Shown here one piece after another: positions 16,910-25,119 of a stretch of 64,000 bases of DNA. Origin of the DNA: Paenibacillus sp. DMB5. Lineage in GTDB: Bacteria > Bacillota > Bacilli > Paenibacillales > Paenibacillaceae. The notes under the pieces were generated by a model. It was not told where the DNA came from and made no database searches. It saw nothing but the letters and a program-made list of their open reading frames with translations. Every line of letters starts with the position of its first letter. Position 1 is the first letter of the stretch. The stretch spans positions 124,001 to 188,000 of the forward strand of contig NZ_LRAC01000155.1 in the NCBI RefSeq assembly GCF_001517085.1, in the 5' to 3' direction. The position numbers were made by a program, and so were the translations under genes.

Positions 16910-17599
16910 GTGAAGTTGCTGTATCGTTTGTGTCTGGGACTCATGGTTATTATGATTGCCGGGGGCTGTAATGCTCTTAACGGGAATCTGGAAGTAAATA
17001 ATGCTGCTGCCAGTGCTGTTCAGCCTGTGTTTTCCGTAAAAGTGGGGGACACGGACCTGACCGGCAGCTCTGGCCGGCAAATCAGTGATGCCTATAAGCC
17101 GGAGATCACCGTTAAGGAGCTGCTTGAAGCCAGCGGCCTTGTCACCTTTGCCGGAGACGGCAAATCTCTTTTGACTGTAAACCATGTATCGCTCAGTCCG
17201 GATATGGCCTGGGAGATTCAATTAAGCGGCAAGGCGGTGGCTGATCCGGGCACGGTGGTCAAGAGGGAAGATACTATCCTTATAACGGCCGCAGCTGCAC
17301 AGGAAGCTCCGTTTCAGCCGGTCATTCTGACTGTCAACGGCGGGATCGGCCAGCCCGAGCTGACCCAATCCTATGTAATGCCTTATACAGAGAATCTGAC
17401 GGTGAGGGGGCTGCTGAAGAGCAGCGGGCTGGTCCATCTGGCCGAGAATAACAGGACTCTGCTCGCTGTCAAGGAATACAAGCCGCTGTCAAATGAAGAA
17501 TGGAAGCTGAAGCTGAACGATAAGACGCTGCTCGACAGCGGCATTGATATGAAGCTGCGAATCCAGGATGAGCTGGAGATCTCCCTGGTTCTGCGGTAA
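16910..17599 (+). CDS. Putative lipoprotein, unknown function
   Basis: A 229-residue lipoprotein. MKLLYRLCLGLMVIMIAGGC gives a short signal with the lipidated Cys at 20. The body contains two related halves: VTVKELLEASGLVTFAGDGKSLLTVNHVSLSPD-like and LTVRGLLKSSGLVHLAENNRTLLAVKEYKPLSN-like segments (about residues 65-100 and 164-198), each ending in a lysine-linked strand. This internal duplication resembles the DUF4430/SLBB-like small domains but I cannot name the family. GGAGA at 16898-16902 gives proper spacing to the GTG at 16910; the GTG at 16904 is too close. Confidence 0.68.
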   Translation: MKLLYRLCLGLMVIMIAGGCNALNGNLEVNNAAASAVQPVFSVKVGDTDLTGSSGRQISDAYKPEITVKELLEASGLVTFAGDGKSLLTVNHVSLSPDMAWEIQLSGKAVADPGTVVKREDTILITAAAAQEAPFQPVILTVNGGIGQPELTQSYVMPYTENLTVRGLLKSSGLVHLAENNRTLLAVKEYKPLSNEEWKLKLNDKTLLDSGIDMKLRIQDELEISLVLR

Positions 17600-17643
17600 T
17601 TATTCTTCATCGGCAGGAAGAATTTGTACAGCCTGATTTTCTA

Positions 17644-17685
17644 AGCAGCCGGCAGAGGCTGAAGGGAGAATTGGCTGTTTTTTTT
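17644..17685 (+). terminator. Probable terminator after the lipoprotein gene
   Basis: CAGCC can pair with GGCTG directly before a run of eight T (17678-17685); an alternative inner hairpin uses GGCTG at 17657. Modest stem, strong T tract. Confidence 0.5.
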
Positions 17686-17740
17686 GTGCAAACTTCAGGC
17701 AGTTAACAAACCAAATGTAAGCTAACATGACATGTAATAT

Positions 17741-17805
17741 TGTGAAAACATTCACATTTATTGTGATTGTAATCACAAATGCCGTTCAAATTTAAAATGT
17801 ATAAT
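17741..17805 (+). promoter_or_regulatory. nirB promoter with two perfect Fnr boxes
   Basis: TGTGA-AAACAT-TCACA at 17741-17756 and TGTGA-TTGTAA-TCACA at 17762-17777 both match the Fnr/Crp consensus exactly. Their centres are 21 bp apart, two helical turns. The -10 TATAAT is at 17800-17805, which puts the second box at about -42, the class II activator position, and the first at about -63. A further palindrome ACATG-A-CATGT is at 17725-17735. This strongly predicts Fnr activation under low oxygen. Confidence 0.85.
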
Positions 17806-17859
17806 TCAGGTACGAGATAAAATTCTAAGAATTTTAAGAGTTTTGGGGAGGTTCTAACA

Positions 17860-20289
17860 GTGAGAGTGGAGAGAGAAAAGTTAGTATTAATAGGCAACGG
17901 TATGGCAGGCGTAGGCACAATTGAACAGATTTTGAAGCTGGGCGGCGCTTATGATATTACGATCTTCGGAAGCGAGCCTCATCCCAATTACAACCGGATT
18001 ATGCTTTCCTATGTACTTGAAGGCAGCAAAAGCATCGAAGATATTATTCTAAATGACCGCCAGTGGTACGCAGACAACAACATTACGCTGCATACAGGAA
18101 CTACGGTTGTAAAGATTGATGAGGAATCCCGCCAGGTCATCGCAGAGAACGGACTGGCTGTTCCTTACGACAAAGTTATTATTGCAACAGGCTCCAACTC
18201 CTTCATTCTGCCTGTTCCGGGCAGCACCAAAGAAGGTGTTGTCGGCTTCCGCGACATTGCTGACTGCGATGCGATGCTGGCAGCTGCCAAGCAGTACCGT
18301 ACAGCAGCAGTAATCGGCGGCGGTCTGCTCGGACTTGAAGCAGCCAAAGGCCTGGTTAATCTCGGCATGGATGTCACAGTAGTGCATCTGCTGGAGGATC
18401 TGATGGAACGTCAGCTGGACCATACAGCATCGTCCATGCTGCAGGCAGAGCTTACCCGTCAAGGCGTAAAATTCGCCATGGGCAAGCAGACGGTTGAGCT
18501 GACCGGGGATGAACGTGTTAACGGACTGAGATTCAGCGACGGTTCGGAGCTGCAGGCGGATTTTGTGGTCATGGCTGTCGGTATCAAACCAAACACCCAG
18601 CTGGCCAAAGACAGCGGCATTACCGTGAACCGCGGGATTGTTGTCAATGATTATCTGCAGACTTCCATGGAGAATGTCTACTCTGTCGGTGAATGTACAG
18701 AACACCGCGGAACCTGTTACGGTCTGGTAGCGCCGCTGTTCGAGCAGGGCATGGTGCTTGCGAAGCATCTGTGCGGAGCCGCTACCCAGCCTTATGAAGG
18801 GTCGGTTGTATCGACCAAGCTGAAAATTTCCGGCGTGGATGTCTTTTCGGCAGGCGAGTTTACGGATACACCGGAGCATACTGTGATCTCCGCTAAAGAT
18901 GAATGGAAGAGAACCTATAAGAAGATCCTGCTCAAAAATAACGTAATTGTCGGTGCTGTACTGTTCGGTGATGTTACCGAATCTGCAAACCTGCAGAAGC
19001 TTGTGAAACAAGGCACAGAGATGACCGATGAGATATACAGTGAAGTAATGGGAACCGGCTGCTGCGGCGGCGGTGGCAGTGCCAAAAAAGGCATGTCCGT
19101 TGAAGCAATGGCAGATGAAGAAATCGTCTGCGGCTGTAACGGGGTTACCAAAAAAGCGATTGTCGATGCGGTAACAGAGAACGGTTTTACTACTGTTGAT
19201 GAAATCAAAGCCTGCACCGGAGCTACACGTTCCTGCGGCGGCTGTAAGCCGGTTGTTGAACAAATTCTTCAGTTTGTGCTGGGTGACAGCTTCAAAGAAA
19301 GCGCCAAGACCGGTATCTGCGGCTGCACATCGCTCAGCCGTGATGAAATTGTTGCCGAGATTACAGCAAAAGGACTCAAGACCACCAAGGAAGTTATGAA
19401 CGTGCTGGAGTGGAAACAGCCTGAAGGCTGCTCCAAGTGTCGTCCGGCCGTCAACTATTACCTGGGCATGATCTATCCGGATACGCATGAGGACGAGAAG
19501 GAATCGCGCTTTGTCAATGAACGGATGAGCGCTAATATTCAGAAGGACGGTACCTTTACAGTTGTTCCGCGTATGTACGGCGGTGTGACTACACCTGAAG
19601 ATCTGAAGCGGATTGCCGATGTATCCCTGAAATATGATGTGAAGGTAGTCAAGGTAACCGGCGGACAGCGTCTGGACCTGATCGGCGTCAAAAAAGAAGA
19701 TGTGCCAAAAGTGTGGGAAGAGCTGGATATGCCTTCCGGTTATGCCTACGCCAAATCGCTGCGCACCGTCAAAACCTGTGTCGGCAACCAATTCTGCCGT
19801 TTTGGTACACAGGACTCCATGGGTGTAGGGGCTATGCTCGAGCGTAAATACGAACGCCTTGATTTCCCTGCCAAGTTCAAAATGGCGGTTAACGGCTGCC
19901 CGCGCAACTGTGCGGAATCGTGCACCAAGGACATCGGTATCGTCGGCAATGACGGCGGCTGGGAAGTATTCATCGGCGGTAACGGCGGTATCAAGCCGCG
20001 GATCGCAGATTCCTTCTGCAAAGTGAAGACCGATGAAGAGCTGGTTGAAGTGTGCTCTGCCGTAATGCAGTTCTACCGTGAAACCGGCAATTATCTGGAA
20101 AGAACCTCGGAATGGGTAGAACGCATGGGTCTTGAGAAGATCCAGAGCGTAATCCTGAACAATGAGGAGAACCGCAAGGAGCTGGCGGCACGGATTGATT
20201 TTGCCCTGGCCCAGGTATCTGATCCATGGAAAAAAATGCTGAAGGAAGAAGACACACGCAGCGCCCTGTTCGAAAAAGTCCAGCACTAA
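17860..20289 (+). CDS. nirB: NADH-dependent nitrite reductase large subunit NirB
   Basis: Cytoplasmic siroheme enzyme reducing nitrite to ammonium with NADH. Domains in order: FAD/NAD(P)-binding pyridine nucleotide oxidoreductase (LVLIGNGMAGVGTIEQI, second nucleotide fold AAVIGGGLLGLEAAKG), two BFD-like [2Fe-2S] modules (CGCNGVTKKAIVDAV, SCGGCKP; CGCTSLSRDEIV), and the siroheme/[4Fe-4S] half with Cys640 and Cys646 (CVGNQFC) and Cys680 and Cys684 (GCPRNCAESC). At 809 residues it is full length. The GTG start at 17860 follows GGGGAGG with 8-bp spacing. First gene of nirB-nirD-nirC. Confidence 0.97.
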   Translation: MRVEREKLVLIGNGMAGVGTIEQILKLGGAYDITIFGSEPHPNYNRIMLSYVLEGSKSIEDIILNDRQWYADNNITLHTGTTVVKIDEESRQVIAENGLAVPYDKVIIATGSNSFILPVPGSTKEGVVGFRDIADCDAMLAAAKQYRTAAVIGGGLLGLEAAKGLVNLGMDVTVVHLLEDLMERQLDHTASSMLQAELTRQGVKFAMGKQTVELTGDERVNGLRFSDGSELQADFVVMAVGIKPNTQLAKDSGITVNRGIVVNDYLQTSMENVYSVGECTEHRGTCYGLVAPLFEQGMVLAKHLCGAATQPYEGSVVSTKLKISGVDVFSAGEFTDTPEHTVISAKDEWKRTYKKILLKNNVIVGAVLFGDVTESANLQKLVKQGTEMTDEIYSEVMGTGCCGGGGSAKKGMSVEAMADEEIVCGCNGVTKKAIVDAVTENGFTTVDEIKACTGATRSCGGCKPVVEQILQFVLGDSFKESAKTGICGCTSLSRDEIVAEITAKGLKTTKEVMNVLEWKQPEGCSKCRPAVNYYLGMIYPDTHEDEKESRFVNERMSANIQKDGTFTVVPRMYGGVTTPEDLKRIADVSLKYDVKVVKVTGGQRLDLIGVKKEDVPKVWEELDMPSGYAYAKSLRTVKTCVGNQFCRFGTQDSMGVGAMLERKYERLDFPAKFKMAVNGCPRNCAESCTKDIGIVGNDGGWEVFIGGNGGIKPRIADSFCKVKTDEELVEVCSAVMQFYRETGNYLERTSEWVERMGLEKIQSVILNNEENRKELAARIDFALAQVSDPWKKMLKEEDTRSALFEKVQH

Positions 20290-20318
20290 AAATATTAAGC
20301 TCAGGAGGAGAGAGAACG

Positions 20319-20660
20319 ATGGAAAACACAAACCATGAGTATACGATAGGGACGGTTCAGCATTTCCTGCCGCAGATCGGCCGTGTAATCGGCTGCGGTC
20401 CGGTGGAGCTGGCTGTGTTCAAAACCTCGGATGGCCAGATTTTCGCGGTAGAGAACAAGAATCCTCATCCGAAGGGCGGCCCGCTCGCGGAAGGAATCGT
20501 GTCCGGGCATTATCTGTATGATCCGCTGTATGACTGGAAAATTGATCTGCGCAGCGGAGAGGTTCAGGCTCCCGACAACGGAAGAGTCGCCACATTCCCG
20601 GTTACTGTAGACGGGGACAGTGTTAAAGTTACCCTGCAGGGTACATTGATTCAAAGCTAA
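20319..20660 (+). CDS. nirD: Nitrite reductase small subunit NirD
   Basis: A 113-residue Rieske-like partner of NirB. The fold is clear (VGTVQHFLPQIGRVIGCGPVELAVFKTSDGQIFAVENKNPHPKGGPLAEGIV ... YDPLYDWKIDLRSGEV), but the Cys-His iron-sulfur ligands of true Rieske proteins are absent, as is usual for NirD. AGGAGGAG at 20303-20310 supports the ATG at 20319, 29 bp after nirB; an upstream in-frame start would overlap nirB. Transcribed from the nirB promoter. Confidence 0.93.
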   Translation: MENTNHEYTIGTVQHFLPQIGRVIGCGPVELAVFKTSDGQIFAVENKNPHPKGGPLAEGIVSGHYLYDPLYDWKIDLRSGEVQAPDNGRVATFPVTVDGDSVKVTLQGTLIQS

Positions 20661-20689
20661 ATTAAGATAAGAAATGGCGGGGTGGAGAG

Positions 20690-21480
20690 ATGTTTACGCA
20701 GAGCGTCGAGAACATCGTAGAGGCAGCAGTCAGCAAACGGGATAAAATGAATGAAAATTTGCCGCGGTACTTTTTGGCGGCGCTGCTCGCAGGGGCTTAT
20801 GTCGGAATCGGAATTATTCTAATCTTCTCGCTGGGAGCACCGCTGGCGGCGATTAAATCGCCGTTCCAGCCGCTGGTTATGGGTGCCTCCTTCGGGATCG
20901 CCCTGACGCTGGTCATTTTTGCCGGCTCGGAGCTGTTCACCGGGAACAATATGTTTTTTACCGTCAGTACCCTTGCCGAAGAACATCAGTATGGGACACG
21001 GTCAAAAACTGGGTGATCGTTTTTATCGGCAACGTCGGCGGCGCTGTTATCCTGGCCCTGCTGATCCAGGGCACCGGATTATTCAAGGCAGCTCCCGCGG
21101 AGCATTTGATCTTCGCCGCCGCAGCCAAAAAAATGACGCTGCCGTTCTCGGAGCTGTTCTTCCGCGGCATTCTCTGTAACTGGCTTGTCTGTCTGGCCAT
21201 CTGGATGTCCTCGCGTGCCAAAAGCGAAGCTGCCAAGCTGGTGCTCATCTGGTGGTGTCTGTTCGCCTTCATCGCCAGCGGCTATGAGCACAGCGTCGCG
21301 AACATGACCCTGCTCAGCGTAGCTGTTCTGCTGCCTAACCACCCTGAGACCGTTACGGTAGCCGGCTGGCTGCACAACATGATTCCGGTTACGCTCGGCA
21401 ATATCATCGGCGGCGGCTTGTTCGTCGGCGCAGCGTACTGGCTGATCTCTCCTGTCCGCAACAAGTTCAGCAAACGTTAA
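20690..21480 (+). pseudogene. nirC: Formate/nitrite transporter NirC, frameshifted
   Basis: FNT-family pentameric nitrite channel. The first part (MFTQSVENIVEAAVSKRDKMNENLPRYFLAALLAGAYVGIG ... AGSELFTGNNMFFTVSTLA) is in one frame and stops at 21016; the rest (VIVFIGNVGGAVILALLIQG ... NMIPVTLGNIIGGGLFVGAAYW) is in the next. One base is missing around 20976-20982, after ACCCTTGCC; restoring it gives a continuous LA-x-RTSVWDTVKNWVIVFIGN of the expected FNT pattern and a protein of about 263 residues. The ATG at 20690 has GGTGGAGAG upstream and lies 29 bp after nirD. It may be a sequencing error rather than a real loss. Confidence 0.88.
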
Positions 21481-21494
21481 GGAAGTCCTGATAA

Positions 21495-21532
21495 ACTGTC
21501 CTAAAGGCATAAGCCTTTGGGGCAGTTTTTTT
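21495..21532 (+). terminator. Terminator of the nirBDC operon
   Basis: ACTGTCC..AAAGGC pairs with GCCTTT..GGCAGT around ATAA, followed by seven T. Confidence 0.8.
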
Positions 21533-21568
21533 GTCTGCTGAGGCTGGATCAGAGGCTGTTGATGACAG

Positions 21569-21594
21569 AAAAAAAGACGCCTGCACGGCGCCTT
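21569..21594 (-). terminator. Possible fnr terminator
   Basis: On the minus strand a short GCGCC/GGCGT-type hairpin is followed by TTTTTTT. The stem is short. Confidence 0.4.
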
Positions 21595-21675
21595 TGACCA
21601 CTCTATTTTTTATTAAATAATATTTGGGCCAGATATGTTTCAATGAGGAGAATAGAGGGTATTATTACTAGGGAA

Positions 21676-22395
21676 TTAAATCCGGCAAATTTCGTTCGGA
21701 CACATTTCGCAGTGGCAGATCTCCTGCAGCATACCAAGATCCTTGATGACGATCATGCCATTCTCATATTCAACTGCATCTTTTTTACGCAGATCGCTCA
21801 ACATACGGTTGACGCTCTCACGTGTAGCGCCGATCATGTTGGACAGATCCGTATGCGTAATTTTTTTGTTGATCAGAATGTTGTCGCCGTTCTTCTCGCC
21901 GTAGGTGTTGCCAAGACGGATCAGGGTGGAGCACAGTGCGCCCGGTTTGCCGTACATCATCAAATCACGGAATTTCGTCTGTGTGAGACGGTGGTGAATG
22001 CCCATCCACTTCATAAAGTCAATCGCAAAATCGCAGTGCTGGCAGATCAGAATCTCCAGATCCTTCTGCTCAATTACGCCAACTTCGCTTTCTTCAATGA
22101 CTTCGGCGGTGAAGCTGTGCTTCGTGCTGAAGAACGGGTCGGCCTGGCCAACCATGTCACCTGCCTGGTACATATAAAGAATGAGTTCCTTGCCTTCGTC
22201 TGTAGATTTGGTCAGCTTCACGCGTCCACGTTTGATATAAAACAATTTATCCGAGTAGTCGCCTTCCCAGAACAGATGTGATCCTTCAGGGACCATACGT
22301 TCCTTCATTGTAACGAGAAGTCTGTTGAAATTCTGTTCGGAGAAACAGTTTGTATTTCCGTGGGCTTCGATAACATTGTAATGTTCCTTTATCAT
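21676..22395 (-). CDS. fnr: Fnr, anaerobic Crp/Fnr-family regulator
   Basis: Oxygen-responsive activator of B. subtilis type. The cNMP-binding beta-roll (LFWEGDYSDKLFYIKRGRVKLTKST ... LYMYQAGDMVGQADPFFS) is followed by a long dimerisation helix and a Crp-type helix-turn-helix (ITHTDLSNMIGATRESVNRMLSDLRKK). The C-terminus CHCEMCPNEICRI carries the CX2CX4C cluster (Cys229, 232 and 237) that binds [4Fe-4S] in B. subtilis Fnr, unlike the N-terminal cluster of E. coli FNR. Convergent with nirC. The first ATG at 22407 overlaps the AAAGGGG ribosome site, so the ATG at 22395 is preferred (239 residues). An Fnr-like site upstream suggests autoregulation. Confidence 0.92.
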   Translation of the reverse strand: MIKEHYNVIEAHGNTNCFSEQNFNRLLVTMKERMVPEGSHLFWEGDYSDKLFYIKRGRVKLTKSTDEGKELILYMYQAGDMVGQADPFFSTKHSFTAEVIEESEVGVIEQKDLEILICQHCDFAIDFMKWMGIHHRLTQTKFRDLMMYGKPGALCSTLIRLGNTYGEKNGDNILINKKITHTDLSNMIGATRESVNRMLSDLRKKDAVEYENGMIVIKDLGMLQEICHCEMCPNEICRI

Positions 22396-22511
22396 AATAA
22401 TCGACATCCCCTTTATTCCCTCAGTTTTTCAGTAAATTTTAAATTAATTATACATGGTAATTCCTCTTTATGGTTAAAAATTTTCGCGAAAAAGTGTCGA
22501 ATTTTTAACAT

Positions 22512-22527
22512 TGTGATAATTTTCACT
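22512..22527 (-). promoter_or_regulatory. Fnr-like box upstream of fnr
   Basis: TGTGA-TAATTT-TCACT, one mismatch to TGTGA-N6-TCACA, about 120 bp upstream of the fnr start. Candidate autoregulatory site. Confidence 0.45.
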
Positions 22528-22601
22528 TCAAATATGTGAGAATTGATATGTTTTTCACCGTGACAGGGGAAAAATCCATATATATTCGTCTATTATAACA
22601 G

Positions 22602-22645
22602 CCGTTTCCCAATTAGCACAATTGTTGGGAGGCGGTTATTTTGCG
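22602..22645 (+). other. Plus-strand hairpin with T-rich tail ahead of the GH65 genes
   Basis: CCGTTTCCCAA pairs over 11 bp, two of them G-U, with TTGGGAGGCGG; TTATTTTGCGTTTT follows. It lies between divergent fnr and the GH65 genes, 170 bp before the first GH65 start, and could be an attenuator in their leader or the end of an unseen small transcript. The rest of this 417-bp intergenic region is A/T-rich with no gene. Confidence 0.4.
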
Positions 22646-22812
22646 TTTTCTGCCAGAAAGGAGACATTTCTTATAGATTATATTGTGAAATCGGGATTTT
22701 ATTCAACTCCGTAAAAATGCACATAACTCCGTTACAGCCTGACATTGGCCCTGTGAGAGATGAAGGGTACGCTTATGGCGTGCATCAAAAAACGGAGAAG
22801 GAGAAATCAGAC

Positions 22813-25119
22813 ATGGCTAAAGTAGCGGATAAATATTTAAAGGTGGATCCGTGGGCGGTAATCGAAGAAGGCTTTGATCATGAGCGGAACAGAGTATCGG
22901 AGTCGATTTTTTCGCTTGGCAATGAATACATGGGGGTGCGCGGCTATCCGGAGGAGGGGTACTCGGGCGATACGCTGCTGGGCAGCTATTTTAACGGATT
23001 ATATGAAGAGCACGCCATCGGCAACCACTACAAAGGGATCATTCGCTCGCTGCGTTATATGGTGAATGCAGTGGACTGGCTCTATACCCGGATAACGGTT
23101 GACGGTGAACAGCTGGATCTGGCTCACAGTAAGGTGAAGGGTTTCAGCCGCAGGCTGGATTTCCGAACCGGTACTTACTGCCGTGAATTCGTGTGGGTGC
23201 TGGAGAGCGGAAAAGAGCTGAAGATCACGTTCACCCGGCTGGTCAGCATGACAATGTCACATCTCGGGCTGCAGCAGGTGGCTTTTGAGCCGCTTAATTT
23301 CACGGGTGAGGTGCAGGTGTGTACAGGGCTTGATTTCGGGGCAGTCCATGAGGAGCGGGGCGAAAGTATGTGGAAAAGCCTGCAGAGTGGTTCAGCAGAT
23401 TGTGTTACGGCGGTTATGGCGGAGACGCTCACTACGGGCAACAAGCTGTTCTCGGGGTTTGTCCTGCAGTCGCCGGCCGAGCTGAATCCGTGTGCGGTAG
23501 AGCGTGACAGGTTCACGGGCCTGTCCTTCACGCTGCCTTTAATAGAAGGAGAAAAGATTCATTATACGAAGCTTGCCGTCAATTATGCGGACACCGGAAG
23601 TACGCTCAGTCCAGAGCAGCTCTGGGAAGAAGGTATGAAGCTTGCCGCAGAGGCAGCAGAGCTTGAAGCAGAGGACGTGTTTGAGGCCCAGGCCGCCTAT
23701 TGGAAGGAGATCTGGGAAACCAGTGATATTTGCATTGAAGGGGATCCGGAGAACCAGCAGGGCATCCGTTTCTGTATCTTCCAGCTGTACCAGACATACC
23801 ATGGCGACCATCCGGGCTATAACATCGGAGCTAAGGGCCTGACAGGAGAAGCTTACCGGGGGCTGGCTTTCTGGGATACGGAGTCTTACTGCCTGCCATT
23901 TTATCTGTTTAACAATCCGAAGGCGGCCCGCAGCCTGCTGGAATTCCGCTATAAGACGCTGCCTGAGGCGATGCAGAGGGCCAGGGATATGGATTGTGAG
24001 GGAGCCTGCTATCCGATTGCGACCATTGACGGAACGGAAAGCTGTGACCTGTGGCAGCACTCCAATCTGCAGCTGCATGTCGGGACGGCTGTTTCCTATG
24101 GCATCTGGCATTATGTGAAAAATACGGGTGATAAGGAGTTTCTCTACAGCAAAGGCGCCGAGATGCTGATTCAGATCAGCCGGTTCTATGCCACCCGCGG
24201 ACAGTGGGGAGCCCGCAGCGGGGAGTACGGGTATTTCGGTGTGATGGGTCCAGATGAGTTTCAGCTGATGGTGAACAATAACTGCTATATCAATCTAATG
24301 GCCAAAAAGCTGTTCGAGTACACAGGAGACACGCTGGCTGAAATGCGGAAGTCTGTGCCGGAGCGGTTTGCTCAGCTGGCTGCCCTGACAGCGCTCCGCG
24401 AAGAGGAACTGGCGGACTGGGCAAATAAAGCAGAGCATATGAAGATTCCTTTTGACCCGGCCAGCGGGGTCTATGAGGAGCATGACGGGTTCTTTGATAT
24501 GCCGCATATTGATATCCACTCTATTCCGGTAACGGAGTTTCCGCTGTATTCGAACTGGTCCTACGACCGGCTGTACCGCTATGACATGATCAAGCAGCCT
24601 GATGTGCTGATGTTCATGTTCCTGTATAACAGCGAGTTCTCCCGGGAGGCCAAGCTGGCCAATTATGACTATTACGAGCCGCGCTGTATTCACGAATCCT
24701 CGCTTTCACCTTCCATTCACTCGATTCTCGCCAGTGAGCTCGGCAAACGGGATGAGGCATACCGTTTCTTCGAATTCGCCACCCGGCTGGATCTGGATAA
24801 TTATAACCGCAATACCCGTGAGGGACTGCATACCACCTCGATTGCTGCGGCTTGGATGAATATCGTCTATGGCTTCGGCGGCATGCGTTCAGACGGGGAG
24901 CGGCTCAGCTTCAGTCCAACGCTGCCTGAGCGCTGGGCGTCCTACAGTTTCCATGTACAGTATGAAGGAGTGCTGGTCCGTATGGAGGTTGGGCAGAAGG
25001 GGGTACAGCTACAGACGGTTTCCGGCGGCAGCACAGAAATGATGGTGTACGGCCAGCGGGTTAGCGTTGGTCCGGACATTGTAACCCTCCCGCTCGCTGA
25101 AGGGCTGGTGGCCGGATGA
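22813..25119 (+). CDS. Glycoside hydrolase family 65 phosphorylase (first copy)
   Basis: Inverting phosphorylase of the maltose/kojibiose/nigerose phosphorylase family, 768 residues. The N-terminal beta-sandwich begins DPWAVIEEGFDHERNRVSESIFSLGNEYMGVRGYPEEGY; the (alpha/alpha)6 barrel has the general acid Glu482 in VMGPDEFQLMVNNN and the phosphate-binding HESSLSPSIH near residue 628. The pattern WQHSNLQLHVGTAVSYGIWHYV differs from the maltose phosphorylases I remember, so the linkage is not assigned. GAAGGAG at 22796-22802 fixes the ATG at 22813. The second GH65 gene overlaps its stop by 4 bp (ATGA). Product of either enzyme would be beta-glucose-1-phosphate, matching the downstream pgmB. Confidence 0.87.
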   Translation: MAKVADKYLKVDPWAVIEEGFDHERNRVSESIFSLGNEYMGVRGYPEEGYSGDTLLGSYFNGLYEEHAIGNHYKGIIRSLRYMVNAVDWLYTRITVDGEQLDLAHSKVKGFSRRLDFRTGTYCREFVWVLESGKELKITFTRLVSMTMSHLGLQQVAFEPLNFTGEVQVCTGLDFGAVHEERGESMWKSLQSGSADCVTAVMAETLTTGNKLFSGFVLQSPAELNPCAVERDRFTGLSFTLPLIEGEKIHYTKLAVNYADTGSTLSPEQLWEEGMKLAAEAAELEAEDVFEAQAAYWKEIWETSDICIEGDPENQQGIRFCIFQLYQTYHGDHPGYNIGAKGLTGEAYRGLAFWDTESYCLPFYLFNNPKAARSLLEFRYKTLPEAMQRARDMDCEGACYPIATIDGTESCDLWQHSNLQLHVGTAVSYGIWHYVKNTGDKEFLYSKGAEMLIQISRFYATRGQWGARSGEYGYFGVMGPDEFQLMVNNNCYINLMAKKLFEYTGDTLAEMRKSVPERFAQLAALTALREEELADWANKAEHMKIPFDPASGVYEEHDGFFDMPHIDIHSIPVTEFPLYSNWSYDRLYRYDMIKQPDVLMFMFLYNSEFSREAKLANYDYYEPRCIHESSLSPSIHSILASELGKRDEAYRFFEFATRLDLDNYNRNTREGLHTTSIAAAWMNIVYGFGGMRSDGERLSFSPTLPERWASYSFHVQYEGVLVRMEVGQKGVQLQTVSGGSTEMMVYGQRVSVGPDIVTLPLAEGLVAG

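Noticed and set aside
18049..20331. 760-codon open frame antisense to nirB
   Set aside because: It overlaps a fully conserved gene and its product is composition-driven, without recognisable domains. The same holds for long antisense frames opposite adhE (38743-40614) and pflB (41115-43424), which arise from biased codon use.
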